NCBI RefSeq assembly: GCF_014204535.1
Contig: NZ_JACHLR010000001.1
Location: 310,001-374,000, forward strand
Direction of reading: 5' to 3'
Origin: Novosphingobium chloroacetimidivorans
Lineage (GTDB): Bacteria; Pseudomonadota; Alphaproteobacteria; Sphingomonadales; Sphingomonadaceae
DNA length: 64,000 nucleotides
Shown here: positions 53,404 to 60,918 of the stretch, piece after piece
How the letters are laid out: each line of letters starts with the position of its first letter
How positions within the stretch are numbered: position 1 is the stretch's first letter
The notes under the pieces: generated by a model
Database searches by the model: none
The model's input: the letters and a program-made list of their open reading frames with translations, nothing else
What the model was told of the DNA's origin: nothing
Made by a program: the position numbers and the translations under genes

Positions 53404-55056
53404 TCACATGTTCGGGTAGTTGGGCCCGCCGCCGCCCTCGGGAGCGGTCCAGACGATGTTCTGGCCAGGATCCTTGATGTCGCAGGTCTTGCAGTGCACG
53501 CAGTTCTGCGAGTTGATCTGGAACTTCACACCTCCGGTCGCCTCGTTGGGCACGTACTCGTAGACGCCTGCCGGACAGTAGCGCGTCGAGGGCCCGCCAT
53601 ACACCGGCAGCTCGGTTTCGAGAGGGTAATCCGGGTCCTTCAGCACGAGGTGGACCGGCTGATCCTCTTCGTGATTGGTGAACGAGTACGACACGCTCGT
53701 CAGGCGATCGAAGGTCAGCACGCCATCGGGCTTGGGATAGGCGATCGGGCGGAACAAGTCGGCGCGCTTGGTCGCCGAGGCATCGGTGTGGTGCTTCATC
53801 ACCGGGAACGCCGGCAGCTTGAGGTAGCGCAGCCACATGTCGATGTCGGCCAAGGCCGAGCCGAACAAATCGCCATGGAACTTGGCGGTGAGCGGCTCGG
53901 CATTCTGGACCTGTTTCAGCTCCTTGGCGATCCAGCTGTCGCGCAGCGCCGCGTCGTATTCGTCGAGGCTGTCCTGCTCACGCCCGGCCGCGACCGCGGC
54001 GGCGATCGCCTCCGCCGCCAGCATGCCGCTCTTCATCGCGGTGTGCGTGCCCTTGATGCGCGGCACGTTGACGAAGCCCGCCGAACAGCCTGCGAGCACG
54101 CCGCCCGGGAACGCCAACTTGGGCACCGACTGCCAGCCGCCCTCATTGATAGCACGCGCACCATAGGCCACGCGCTTGCCGCCTTCGAGCAGTTCACGGA
54201 TCGCCGGATGCGTCTTCCAGCGCTGGAACTCCTCAAACGGATAGACGTAGGGGTTCTCGTAATCGAGCGCGGTCACCAGCCCCAGCGCGACCTGGTTGTT
54301 CGCCTGGTGATAGAGGAACGCGCCGCCCCAGGTATTGCTCTCGGACAGGGGCCAGCCCTGCGTATGGAGCACGCGGCCCGGCACGTGCTTGGCAGGATCG
54401 ATGTCCCACAGTTCCTTGATGCCCAGGCCGTAGATCTGTGGCTCGCAATCGGCTTCGAGGTTGAACTGCGCCTTCAGCCGCTTGGTCAGGTGACCGCGCG
54501 CGCCTTCGCAGAACACGGTGTACTTGCCCAACAGCTCCATGCCCGGCTCGAAGTCCGACTTCTCGCTGCCGTCGCGCGCGATGCCCATCACGCCGGCGAC
54601 CACGCCCGTGACCGCGCCATGCTCGTCGAACAGCACTTCCGAAGCGGAGAAGCCCGGGAAGATCTCGACCTCGAGCGCCTCGGCCTGCTCGGCCAGCCAG
54701 CGGCACAGGTTGCCGAGCGACCCGGTGTAGCAACCCTTGTTGGACATGAACGGCGGCATGAACGCGTGCGGGATCGGCAGCTTGCCGGTCTTTGTCAGGT
54801 ACCAGTGCCAGTTATCCGTCACGGGCGTGTCGGCCAGGAAGCAGCCGTCCTCGCGCCAGGTCGGCAGCAGCTCGTCCAGCGCACGCGGATCGATCACCGC
54901 GCCCGAGAGGATGTGCGCGCCGATCTCCGAGCCTTTTTCCAGAACGCAGACGCTGAGCTCCGGATTGACCTGCTTCAAGTGGATCGCGGTCGACAGGCCG
55001 GCAGGGCCGCCGCCCACGATCACCACGTCGAAGGGCATCGATTCACGTGTCGTCAT
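53404..55056 (-). CDS. Electron transfer flavoprotein-ubiquinone oxidoreductase (550 aa)
   Basis: FAD-binding VVIVGGGPAGLSTAIHL (from about residue 11), GSEIGAHILSGAVIDPRALDEL and the C-terminal 4Fe-4S ferredoxin-like part with CPAGVYEY and NCVHCKTCDIKDP. It passes electrons from acyl-CoA dehydrogenases via ETF to ubiquinone at the inner membrane. Start ATG 55056; a second ATG six codons in is possible. Divergent from the UDG-like gene. Confidence 0.95.
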   Translation of the reverse strand: MTTRESMPFDVVIVGGGPAGLSTAIHLKQVNPELSVCVLEKGSEIGAHILSGAVIDPRALDELLPTWREDGCFLADTPVTDNWHWYLTKTGKLPIPHAFMPPFMSNKGCYTGSLGNLCRWLAEQAEALEVEIFPGFSASEVLFDEHGAVTGVVAGVMGIARDGSEKSDFEPGMELLGKYTVFCEGARGHLTKRLKAQFNLEADCEPQIYGLGIKELWDIDPAKHVPGRVLHTQGWPLSESNTWGGAFLYHQANNQVALGLVTALDYENPYVYPFEEFQRWKTHPAIRELLEGGKRVAYGARAINEGGWQSVPKLAFPGGVLAGCSAGFVNVPRIKGTHTAMKSGMLAAEAIAAAVAAGREQDSLDEYDAALRDSWIAKELKQVQNAEPLTAKFHGDLFGSALADIDMWLRYLKLPAFPVMKHHTDASATKRADLFRPIAYPKPDGVLTFDRLTSVSYSFTNHEEDQPVHLVLKDPDYPLETELPVYGGPSTRYCPAGVYEYVPNEATGGVKFQINSQNCVHCKTCDIKDPGQNIVWTAPEGGGGPNYPNM

Positions 55057-55148
55057 GGACTTTCCGGTTCCCAGAGCGCTTGTTCAATCGCGCGATTAAC
55101 TGCTCAAACGCCTTGATTGGTGGAGTGCGGCAGGTCAAGACCCGAGGC

Positions 55149-55880
55149 ATGGGGATCGGAACAAATCCGGATTACGCAGGCGCGATCGCCGCAACGCTCG
55201 ATTGGTGGCGCGATGCGGGCGTGGACATGGCGTTCGAAGACGAGCCACGGTCATGGCTACCGCCTGCCGACGCGGATGCGCGCCACCCGCCCCAGATCGA
55301 ATCACGCCGCAGGGAACCGCAGCCGCAGGCACCCGCTGCGCCCCCGCCGCTGCCTGACACGCTCGAGACGTTCCAGGCCTGGTGGATGACCGCGCCCGAG
55401 CTCGACGGTGGACGCTGCACCGGCCGGGTACCGCCACGGGGCGCGGCTTCACCCGAGCTGATGGTGATCGCCTGCGCGCCCGAGAGCGAGGACCGGGAAC
55501 TCTTGCTGTCCGGACCCGAGGGTCGGCTGGTCGACGCGTTCATCGGTGCATGCGGCCTGGCAGAAGGTCAGGTCTATCGCGCCAGCACCCTGCCCTGCCA
55601 TGCACCCGGCACCGACTGGTCCCCGCAGGCCAACCAGATCGTATCACACGCGCTGATCCAGCACGTTTCGCTTGTCAGGCCCAAGCGGCTGCTTGTGCTC
55701 GGCTTCGTCATCCTGCCGCTGCTGGGCCACGACTCACCTCAAGCCGCTGCCGTTTCACTCACTTTTAACCATGAGGGAGCGACGGTGCCTCTGCTGGCGG
55801 TGCGTAGAGTTCCAGCCGCGTCCTCTCAGGCGCGATGGAAGTCAGCGCTGTGGCAGGCATGGCTCGACTGGACGGCGTGA
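55149..55880 (+). CDS. Uracil-DNA glycosylase superfamily-like protein, divergent (243 aa)
   Basis: The central block VIACAPESEDRELLLSGPEGRLVDAFI aligns in style with the GEAPGxxEDxxGxPFVGxAGxLL motif of family 4 glycosylases, and LVLGFVILPLLG with the later GxxA strand. The catalytic GEAPG is changed to IACAP and the four Fe-S cysteines of family 4 are not evident. The N-terminal 90 residues are Pro-rich. Activity on uracil is therefore doubtful. ATG 55149 is chosen; an in-frame start upstream adds about 34 residues. Confidence 0.65.
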   Translation: MGIGTNPDYAGAIAATLDWWRDAGVDMAFEDEPRSWLPPADADARHPPQIESRRREPQPQAPAAPPPLPDTLETFQAWWMTAPELDGGRCTGRVPPRGAASPELMVIACAPESEDRELLLSGPEGRLVDAFIGACGLAEGQVYRASTLPCHAPGTDWSPQANQIVSHALIQHVSLVRPKRLLVLGFVILPLLGHDSPQAAAVSLTFNHEGATVPLLAVRRVPAASSQARWKSALWQAWLDWTA

Positions 55881-55934
55881 CGATCGACGCCTGGCTGCTC
55901 GGGCACTGGATTGATTAGGGATCGGGGTGGAACC

Positions 55935-57713
55935 TTGAAGATTGCTGCCAGGACCGGGCTGCTCGCCCTCTTGAGCGCCGCTTCGCTCGCCGCAAGCCCG
56001 GCTTTCGCGAACAGCGCCGCGGTCGACTACTTTCGCACGCGGGCGGACCGCACGGCCGTCCCTTCGCTGCTCACCATCGACGAGCGCGACTATTATCGTA
56101 AGTTGTTCAACGCGATCGAGAGCAAGGATTGGACCACGGTCCAGAACCTGTTCGCGGAGAAGAGCGACGGGCCGTTGCATCAGCAGGCGCGCGCCGAATA
56201 CTTCCTGGCTTCCGGCTCACCCAAGATCGAGCTGGCCGACCTCCAGGCCTGGCTGTCGCAAGGCACCAAACTCCCCGATGCCGACCAGATCAGCCGTCTG
56301 GCGATGAAGCGGGGCGCGGTCAGCCTTCCGCCGATGCCGACCGCACAGCGCTTCGCCGCCCTGCCCTCGCTGCCCAAGCGCGTCAGGCCAAGCGGCATCA
56401 ACGACGGCACCATGCCGGGCACCATCTCTGCGGGGATCCTGGAGCGCATCAAGGCCGACGACCCGCTGGGTGCGCGCCTGCTGCTTGACGGCATCGACGC
56501 CGCGCTCAGCCCCTCGGCACGGGCCGAGTGGCGCCAGCGGGTGGCCTGGAGCTTCTACATCGAGAACCAAGACGCGCAGGCCTATCAGGTGGCGCAATTG
56601 GGCGCCCAGGGCCAAGGTCCTTGGGTCGGCGAAGCGTGGTGGACGGCCGGGCTCGCCGCGTGGCGCCTGGGTGACTGCGACGGTGCGGCCGACGCGTTCA
56701 GGAACACCGCCGCACGCTCGGAGAACCCGGAGCTGACGTCCGCCGCGTACTATTGGCAAAGCCGCTCGCTGGTACGCTGTCGCAAGCCGGAGCAAGCCGC
56801 CGCGATCCTGCGCAAGGCCGCGGCGCGGGACGAGACGCTCTATGGCATGCTCGCCGCAGAACAGCTCGGCCTGCGCCTGCCTCAACAGCATTCCGCGCCG
56901 GACTTCACCCAGAACGACTGGCAGAACCTGCGCAACGAAGGCAACATCCGCGTGGCGGTGGCCCTGACCGAGATCGGCAAGGACAGCCTGGCCGATGAGG
57001 TCCTGCGTCACCAGGCCCGCATCGGCTCGCCGTCCGAGTTCGAGCCGCTGACCCGCCTCGCCCGCGATCTCGGCCTGCCCAAGACGCAGCTGTGGATGGC
57101 CTACAATGCGCCTTATGGCGGCAAGCCGGCGCCTGCGACGCGCTTTCCCACGCCCAAGTGGGATCCAGTGGGCGGATGGCAGGTCGACCCGGCGCTGGTC
57201 TACGCGCATGTGCTGCAGGAATCGGTGTTCCAGGCCAGCGCGGTCAGCCCGGCCGGCGCGCGCGGGCTGATGCAGATCGTGCCTGCCGCGGCGCAGGATC
57301 ATAGCGGCGCGCTGGGCTACAGCGGATCGCCAAGCGACCTGAACAAGCCCGAGGTGAACCTCGCCTTCGGACAGCGCCACTTGCAGATGCTGAAGAATTC
57401 CGCCGCGACGCAGGGCCTGCTGCCCAAGGTCATGGCCGCCTACAACGCCGGCCTCGTACCCACCGGCCGGTGGAACAGCGAAGTGCGCGACCAGGGCGAC
57501 CCGCTGCTGTGGATGGAGTCACTGCCCTATTGGGAGACGCGTGGCTACGTGAACATCGTCATGCGCAACTACTGGATGTACGAGCGGCAGGCCGGCGGTG
57601 CATCCGAAAGCCGCGAGGCGCTGGCACAAGGCATGTGGCCTACCTTCCCCGGGCTCGGCAGCGCCAGGGGCGTGCGCATGGCCAGCAATGGAAGCGTGCT
57701 GCGTGGCCGTTGA
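55935..57713 (+). CDS. Soluble lytic murein transglycosylase (592 aa)
   Basis: Signal peptide (TTG start at 55935; LLALLSAASLAASPAFA), a long superhelical TPR-like region and a C-terminal Slt70-type catalytic domain with LQESVFQASAVSPAGARGLMQI (catalytic Glu in QES) and VMAAYNAG. It cleaves peptidoglycan with 1,6-anhydro product formation in the periplasm. GGTGGA precedes the TTG. It overlaps moaB by 11 bases. Confidence 0.92.
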   Translation: MKIAARTGLLALLSAASLAASPAFANSAAVDYFRTRADRTAVPSLLTIDERDYYRKLFNAIESKDWTTVQNLFAEKSDGPLHQQARAEYFLASGSPKIELADLQAWLSQGTKLPDADQISRLAMKRGAVSLPPMPTAQRFAALPSLPKRVRPSGINDGTMPGTISAGILERIKADDPLGARLLLDGIDAALSPSARAEWRQRVAWSFYIENQDAQAYQVAQLGAQGQGPWVGEAWWTAGLAAWRLGDCDGAADAFRNTAARSENPELTSAAYYWQSRSLVRCRKPEQAAAILRKAAARDETLYGMLAAEQLGLRLPQQHSAPDFTQNDWQNLRNEGNIRVAVALTEIGKDSLADEVLRHQARIGSPSEFEPLTRLARDLGLPKTQLWMAYNAPYGGKPAPATRFPTPKWDPVGGWQVDPALVYAHVLQESVFQASAVSPAGARGLMQIVPAAAQDHSGALGYSGSPSDLNKPEVNLAFGQRHLQMLKNSAATQGLLPKVMAAYNAGLVPTGRWNSEVRDQGDPLLWMESLPYWETRGYVNIVMRNYWMYERQAGGASESREALAQGMWPTFPGLGSARGVRMASNGSVLRGR

Positions 57714-58230
57714 TCCGGAACGCACGTTCAAGCCGATCCAGATCGCGCTCCTGACCGTCTCCGACACCCGCGGTCCGGAAAACGACACCTCGGGCGACAT
57801 CCTTGCCGCGCGGATCACCGGCGCCGGCCACACGCTTTCGGCGCGCACCATCGTGCGCGATGACGTGCCCACCCTGGTGACCCAGCTCGAGGCATGGATC
57901 GACGACCGGAACGTCGACGCGGTGATCATTACCGGCGGCACCGGCCTTACCGGCCGGGACGTGACGCCCGAAGCGCTCGACCAGGTCAAGGAAAAGGACA
58001 TCCCTGGCTTCGGCGAGCTGTTCCGCTGGCTCAGCTACAAGACCATCGGCACGTCGACCGTGCAGTCCCGCGCATGCGCCGTCCTTTCGCGCGGCACCTA
58101 CATCTTCGCCCTGCCGGGATCGAACGGCGCGGTGAAGGATGGCTGGGACGGCATCCTGGCCGAGCAACTCGACAGCCGCAATCGCCCCTGCAACTTCGTC
58201 GAACTGATGCCGCGCCTGCGTGAAGTCTAG
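57703..58230 (+). CDS. moaB: Molybdopterin adenylyltransferase-like MoaB/MogA (175 aa)
   Basis: IALLTVSDTRGPENDTSGD, IITGGTGLTGRDVTPEAL and FALPGSNGAVKDGWDGIL are MoaB/MogA signatures. It activates molybdopterin by adenylylation. GTG 57703 inside the end of the transglycosylase gene gives the usual length. Its 3' end overlaps the convergent NAT gene by 4 bases. It is distant from moaC-moeA at 30.5-32.3 kb. Confidence 0.92.
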   Translation: MAVDPERTFKPIQIALLTVSDTRGPENDTSGDILAARITGAGHTLSARTIVRDDVPTLVTQLEAWIDDRNVDAVIITGGTGLTGRDVTPEALDQVKEKDIPGFGELFRWLSYKTIGTSTVQSRACAVLSRGTYIFALPGSNGAVKDGWDGILAEQLDSRNRPCNFVELMPRLREV

Positions 58231-59054
58231 GCGAACAGCGGCAGCCGCATTGCGTCGCCGTCGCTAAGCTCGATCCGGAACACCCGGCGCAAGGTTGCCG
58301 CATAGTCCGCTGCATCTTCGATGGTCCGCCGCTCGACAGTACCGCCCCGATGCAGCGTCAGTTCGCGGTCGGTCATCGAAGCGAAGCCGTCCGGCAGCGG
58401 GATGCTGGCGACATGCAGACTGGTGAAGCGGGTGCCGGCGCGCGTCGAGGTCCAGTGATTGGCTTGCTCGAGATCGTCGGGCGCCACCTCGGACAAGTCG
58501 AACGTGTACTGTGCCTGCCATGGCGCGTCCAAGCCCGGGCAAGCAGCCGCGCATCGCTCCAGCCGCCACTCGCCGGTTAGCGAACCGCATGGCCCCAGAT
58601 GGACCAGCCGGTGCCGCGATCCGTCGGGCAACGCCTGCTCCGCACTGTCCGCGAGTGGCAGGGGCGGCAGGTTGCTCCCACCGAAGCCGGCATCGGCAAG
58701 CCACGGCTCGCCTTCGATCGTAGCGAGCAGGCAGACGTGCGTGCGGGGCGGCACGACGTCAGGCGGAACCATCAACCGCACCCGCGCGAGCAAGGGCCGA
58801 TTGGCGACGCCCAGCACGGCCAGCACGTCGGCGAAGAGGCGGTTATGCTCGAAGCAGTACCCGCCTCGGCATCGCCCGACCAGCTTGTCGAACACGCTGC
58901 CGCTGTCGATCGCAATGCGGCGACCAAGCATGACATCGAGGTTTTCGAATCCGATCGCCAGCCGGTGCGCACCTTGCAACTGCGCTACACCCTGGGCCGT
59001 CGCCGGAGGCGTGTGGTCGAGGCCGATGCGGGTGAGATAGCGGCACAGGTCCAT
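58227..59054 (-). CDS. Arylamine N-acetyltransferase (275 aa)
   Basis: Catalytic triad Cys67 (RGGYCFEHN), His106 (PPRTHVCLL) and Asp121 (WLADAGFGG) sits at almost the canonical 69/107/122 spacing; the N-terminal RLAIGFENLDV is typical. It transfers acetyl-CoA acetyl groups to arylamines or hydrazines. Divergent from the radical-SAM gene with 74 bases between, so the LexA box there might affect both. Confidence 0.92.
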   Translation of the reverse strand: MDLCRYLTRIGLDHTPPATAQGVAQLQGAHRLAIGFENLDVMLGRRIAIDSGSVFDKLVGRCRGGYCFEHNRLFADVLAVLGVANRPLLARVRLMVPPDVVPPRTHVCLLATIEGEPWLADAGFGGSNLPPLPLADSAEQALPDGSRHRLVHLGPCGSLTGEWRLERCAAACPGLDAPWQAQYTFDLSEVAPDDLEQANHWTSTRAGTRFTSLHVASIPLPDGFASMTDRELTLHRGGTVERRTIEDAADYAATLRRVFRIELSDGDAMRLPLFA

Positions 59055-59103
59055 GAGCTGTGATGTATCGCGCGCCGACCCGTCAGAACAGCCTTGATTA
59101 TAT

Positions 59104-59118
59104 GTTCATGGTATGTTC
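59104..59118 (+). promoter_or_regulatory. LexA box upstream of the radical-SAM gene
   Basis: GTTC-ATGGTAT-GTTC is an exact GTTC-N7-GTTC SOS box ending 10 bases before the ATG at 59129, within a TA-rich promoter-like stretch. No Shine-Dalgarno lies between box and ATG, so the mRNA may have a very short leader. Confidence 0.75.
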
Positions 59119-59128
59119 TAGTTGAGCC

Positions 59129-60208
59129 ATGCCGCCGCCAGCGCCGATTACAGGCCGAGGAGCCCAGTCTTCCGACACGTCCAGTCGGTTCAACCTGGCG
59201 TCCAGACTTGCCGACGACGACTGGCGCGATGTGCATGAACTTGTCGATGGGCCTGTGGACAAGCTGCGGACAACCGTCACGCACGAATTTCCGAAGGCAA
59301 TCCTGAACTTCAACACCTCGCCGGACGTGCCGTTCGATCGATCGATCAACGCCTATCGCGGCTGCGAACACGGGTGCATCTACTGTTTCGCGCGTCCGAC
59401 CCATGCGTTTCACGACCTGTCGCCAGGGCTCGACTTCGAGACGAAGCTGTTCGCCAAGCCGGATGCGGCACGCCTGTTGCGCCAGACGCTCGCCAAGCCG
59501 AGCTACCGGGCCGCGCCGATTGCCATGGGCACCAATACCGATCCCTACCAGCCGATCGAGGCACGGTACCGGATCACCCGGGCGGTGCTGGAGGTCTGCC
59601 TGGAAACACGTCACCCCGTGACGATCACCACCAAGTCCGACCGCGTGCTTCATGATCTCGACGTGATTGCAGAGCTTGCGCGGCTCCGCCTGGTCGAGGT
59701 CGGCATCTCGGTGACGAGCCTCGATGCGCGTCTCTCAGGTCTGCTGGAGCCGCGCGCGGCCTCTCCTGCCAAGCGCATCGCGGCGCTGGCACGCCTGGCC
59801 GACGCCGGAGTGCCCTGCCACGTGTCCGTCGCTCCGGTCATCCCTTCGATCACGGACCATCATATCGAGGGCATCCTGAAAGAAGCGGCGGCCGCAGGGG
59901 TGCAAGCCGCGACCTGGATCATCGTCAGGCTTCCGCATGAGGTCGCGCCGCTGTTTCGCGAATGGCTGGAGACGCACTTTCCAGATCGTGCCGGCAAAGT
60001 CATGGCGACGATCCGTTCGATCCGCGGCGGACGGGACAACGATCCGCGCTTTGGCAAGCGCATGAAGCCCGAGGGCGTCTGGGCCGACTTGTTCCGCAGC
60101 CGCTTTGCCATCGCCATGCGTCGCCATGGCCTCTCGCGCCCTACCCTCCAGCTGGACTGCTCGCTCTTCCGCAAGCCTTCCGCCGATGGCCAGCTCTCGC
60201 TGCTGTGA
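59129..60208 (+). CDS. PA0069-family radical SAM protein, SplB/DNA-photolyase-like (359 aa)
   Basis: The radical-SAM cluster is CX3CX2C at Cys79, Cys83 and Cys86 (RGCEHGCIYC), followed by AMGTNTDPYQPIE and TTKSDRVLHDLD typical of the COG1533 (SplB-related) PA0069 family. The biochemical reaction is unknown for this family, though related SplB repairs spore photoproduct. The LexA box directly upstream places it in the predicted SOS regulon, supporting a DNA-damage role. Confidence 0.85.
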   Translation: MPPPAPITGRGAQSSDTSSRFNLASRLADDDWRDVHELVDGPVDKLRTTVTHEFPKAILNFNTSPDVPFDRSINAYRGCEHGCIYCFARPTHAFHDLSPGLDFETKLFAKPDAARLLRQTLAKPSYRAAPIAMGTNTDPYQPIEARYRITRAVLEVCLETRHPVTITTKSDRVLHDLDVIAELARLRLVEVGISVTSLDARLSGLLEPRAASPAKRIAALARLADAGVPCHVSVAPVIPSITDHHIEGILKEAAAAGVQAATWIIVRLPHEVAPLFREWLETHFPDRAGKVMATIRSIRGGRDNDPRFGKRMKPEGVWADLFRSRFAIAMRRHGLSRPTLQLDCSLFRKPSADGQLSLL

Positions 60209-60272
60209 CCTTTCGCAACCGATCGGATGTCGGCGCGTTTCTGCGCTCGATATGCATCAAGAGGAGGACTGA

Positions 60273-60557
60273 ATGGTCGAGGAACGCATTACCACGGTCG
60301 AAGGCGGCGCCGGACCGACGACGCACACGACGGTCATCCACGATGGCGAGCCGCGTCGGGGCGGCGGCAGCACCGCATTGCTGGCGATCGTCCTGCTCAT
60401 CGCCGTGATCGCCGGCATCTACTTCTTCAGCCAGTCGAGCTCCAGCGAAGCGGCAAAGGACAATGCCGTCGCCGAAGCCGCCAGCAGCGTTGGCGATGCC
60501 GCAAGCAAGGTCGGCGCTGCAGCCGAGGAAGCTGCGGACAGCGTAACCCAGAAGTAA
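60273..60557 (+). CDS. Small membrane protein with Ala-rich tail (94 aa)
   Basis: Cytoplasmic Thr/Glu-rich N terminus, one transmembrane helix (about 36-52, LLAIVLLIAVIAGIYFF) and an Ala/Ser-rich, heptad-like tail (EAASSVGDAASKVGAAAEEAAD). GAGGAGGA precedes the ATG. A weak EcfG-like promoter (GCAAC, 16 bases, CGTTT at about 60217-60242) would suggest general-stress control, but the match is imperfect. A terminator follows. Confidence 0.7.
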   Translation: MVEERITTVEGGAGPTTHTTVIHDGEPRRGGGSTALLAIVLLIAVIAGIYFFSQSSSSEAAKDNAVAEAASSVGDAASKVGAAAEEAADSVTQK

Positions 60558-60561
60558 GGTG

Positions 60562-60583
60562 ACGGGGGCCTCGTGCCCCCGTT
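60562..60583 (+). terminator. Rho-independent terminator
   Basis: ACGGGGGC and GCCCCCGT form a perfect 8-base stem with a CTCGT-type loop, followed by TT. Confidence 0.65.
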
Positions 60584-60738
60584 TACCCCTTCGACGATTG
60601 TCGGACGTGCATTGGGCAGCCCGACCAGGAAGCAACGACAGCCCAGCAAGAGCGCTGATGGCGCTCGCCGGCTGCGCGGTCCTCAGGCGAGCATCTGCTC
60701 GTCCTGTCGCAAGGCACGCACAATGCGCGCCTGCTCCA

Positions 60739-60918
60739 TCAGCGCAGCTTTCCGATAGTCATGCCGTGCTGCTTGGCCGCATCCTTGGTCGATTCCTCGG
60801 TGCGGTTGAGCGCCTTGGCGATCTCCTTCAACCCCTTGCCCTTGTCCGCCAGGGTGCGAAGCTTCTGCAGCTCCTCCGGCTTCCAGGGCTGCTTGTGCTT
60901 GGCGGTCTTGTCGCTCAT
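60739..60918 (-). CDS. Small basic helix-turn-helix/SANT-like protein (59 aa)
   Basis: The product begins MSDKTAKHKQPWKPEELQKL, then LADKGKGLKEIAKALNRTEES, which has the Trp-spaced two-helix and turn layout of a SANT/Myb- or sigma-like HTH. ATG 60918 overlaps the topA stop (ATGA), so it is translationally coupled to topoisomerase I. The function is unknown; a DNA-binding accessory to topoisomerase is plausible. Confidence 0.65.
   Translation of the reverse strand: MSDKTAKHKQPWKPEELQKLRTLADKGKGLKEIAKALNRTEESTKDAAKQHGMTIGKLR

Noticed and set aside
53494-55116. A 540-codon open frame antisense to the ETF-ubiquinone oxidoreductase gene
   Set aside because: Same reasoning: biased-codon shadow with no recognisable domain.
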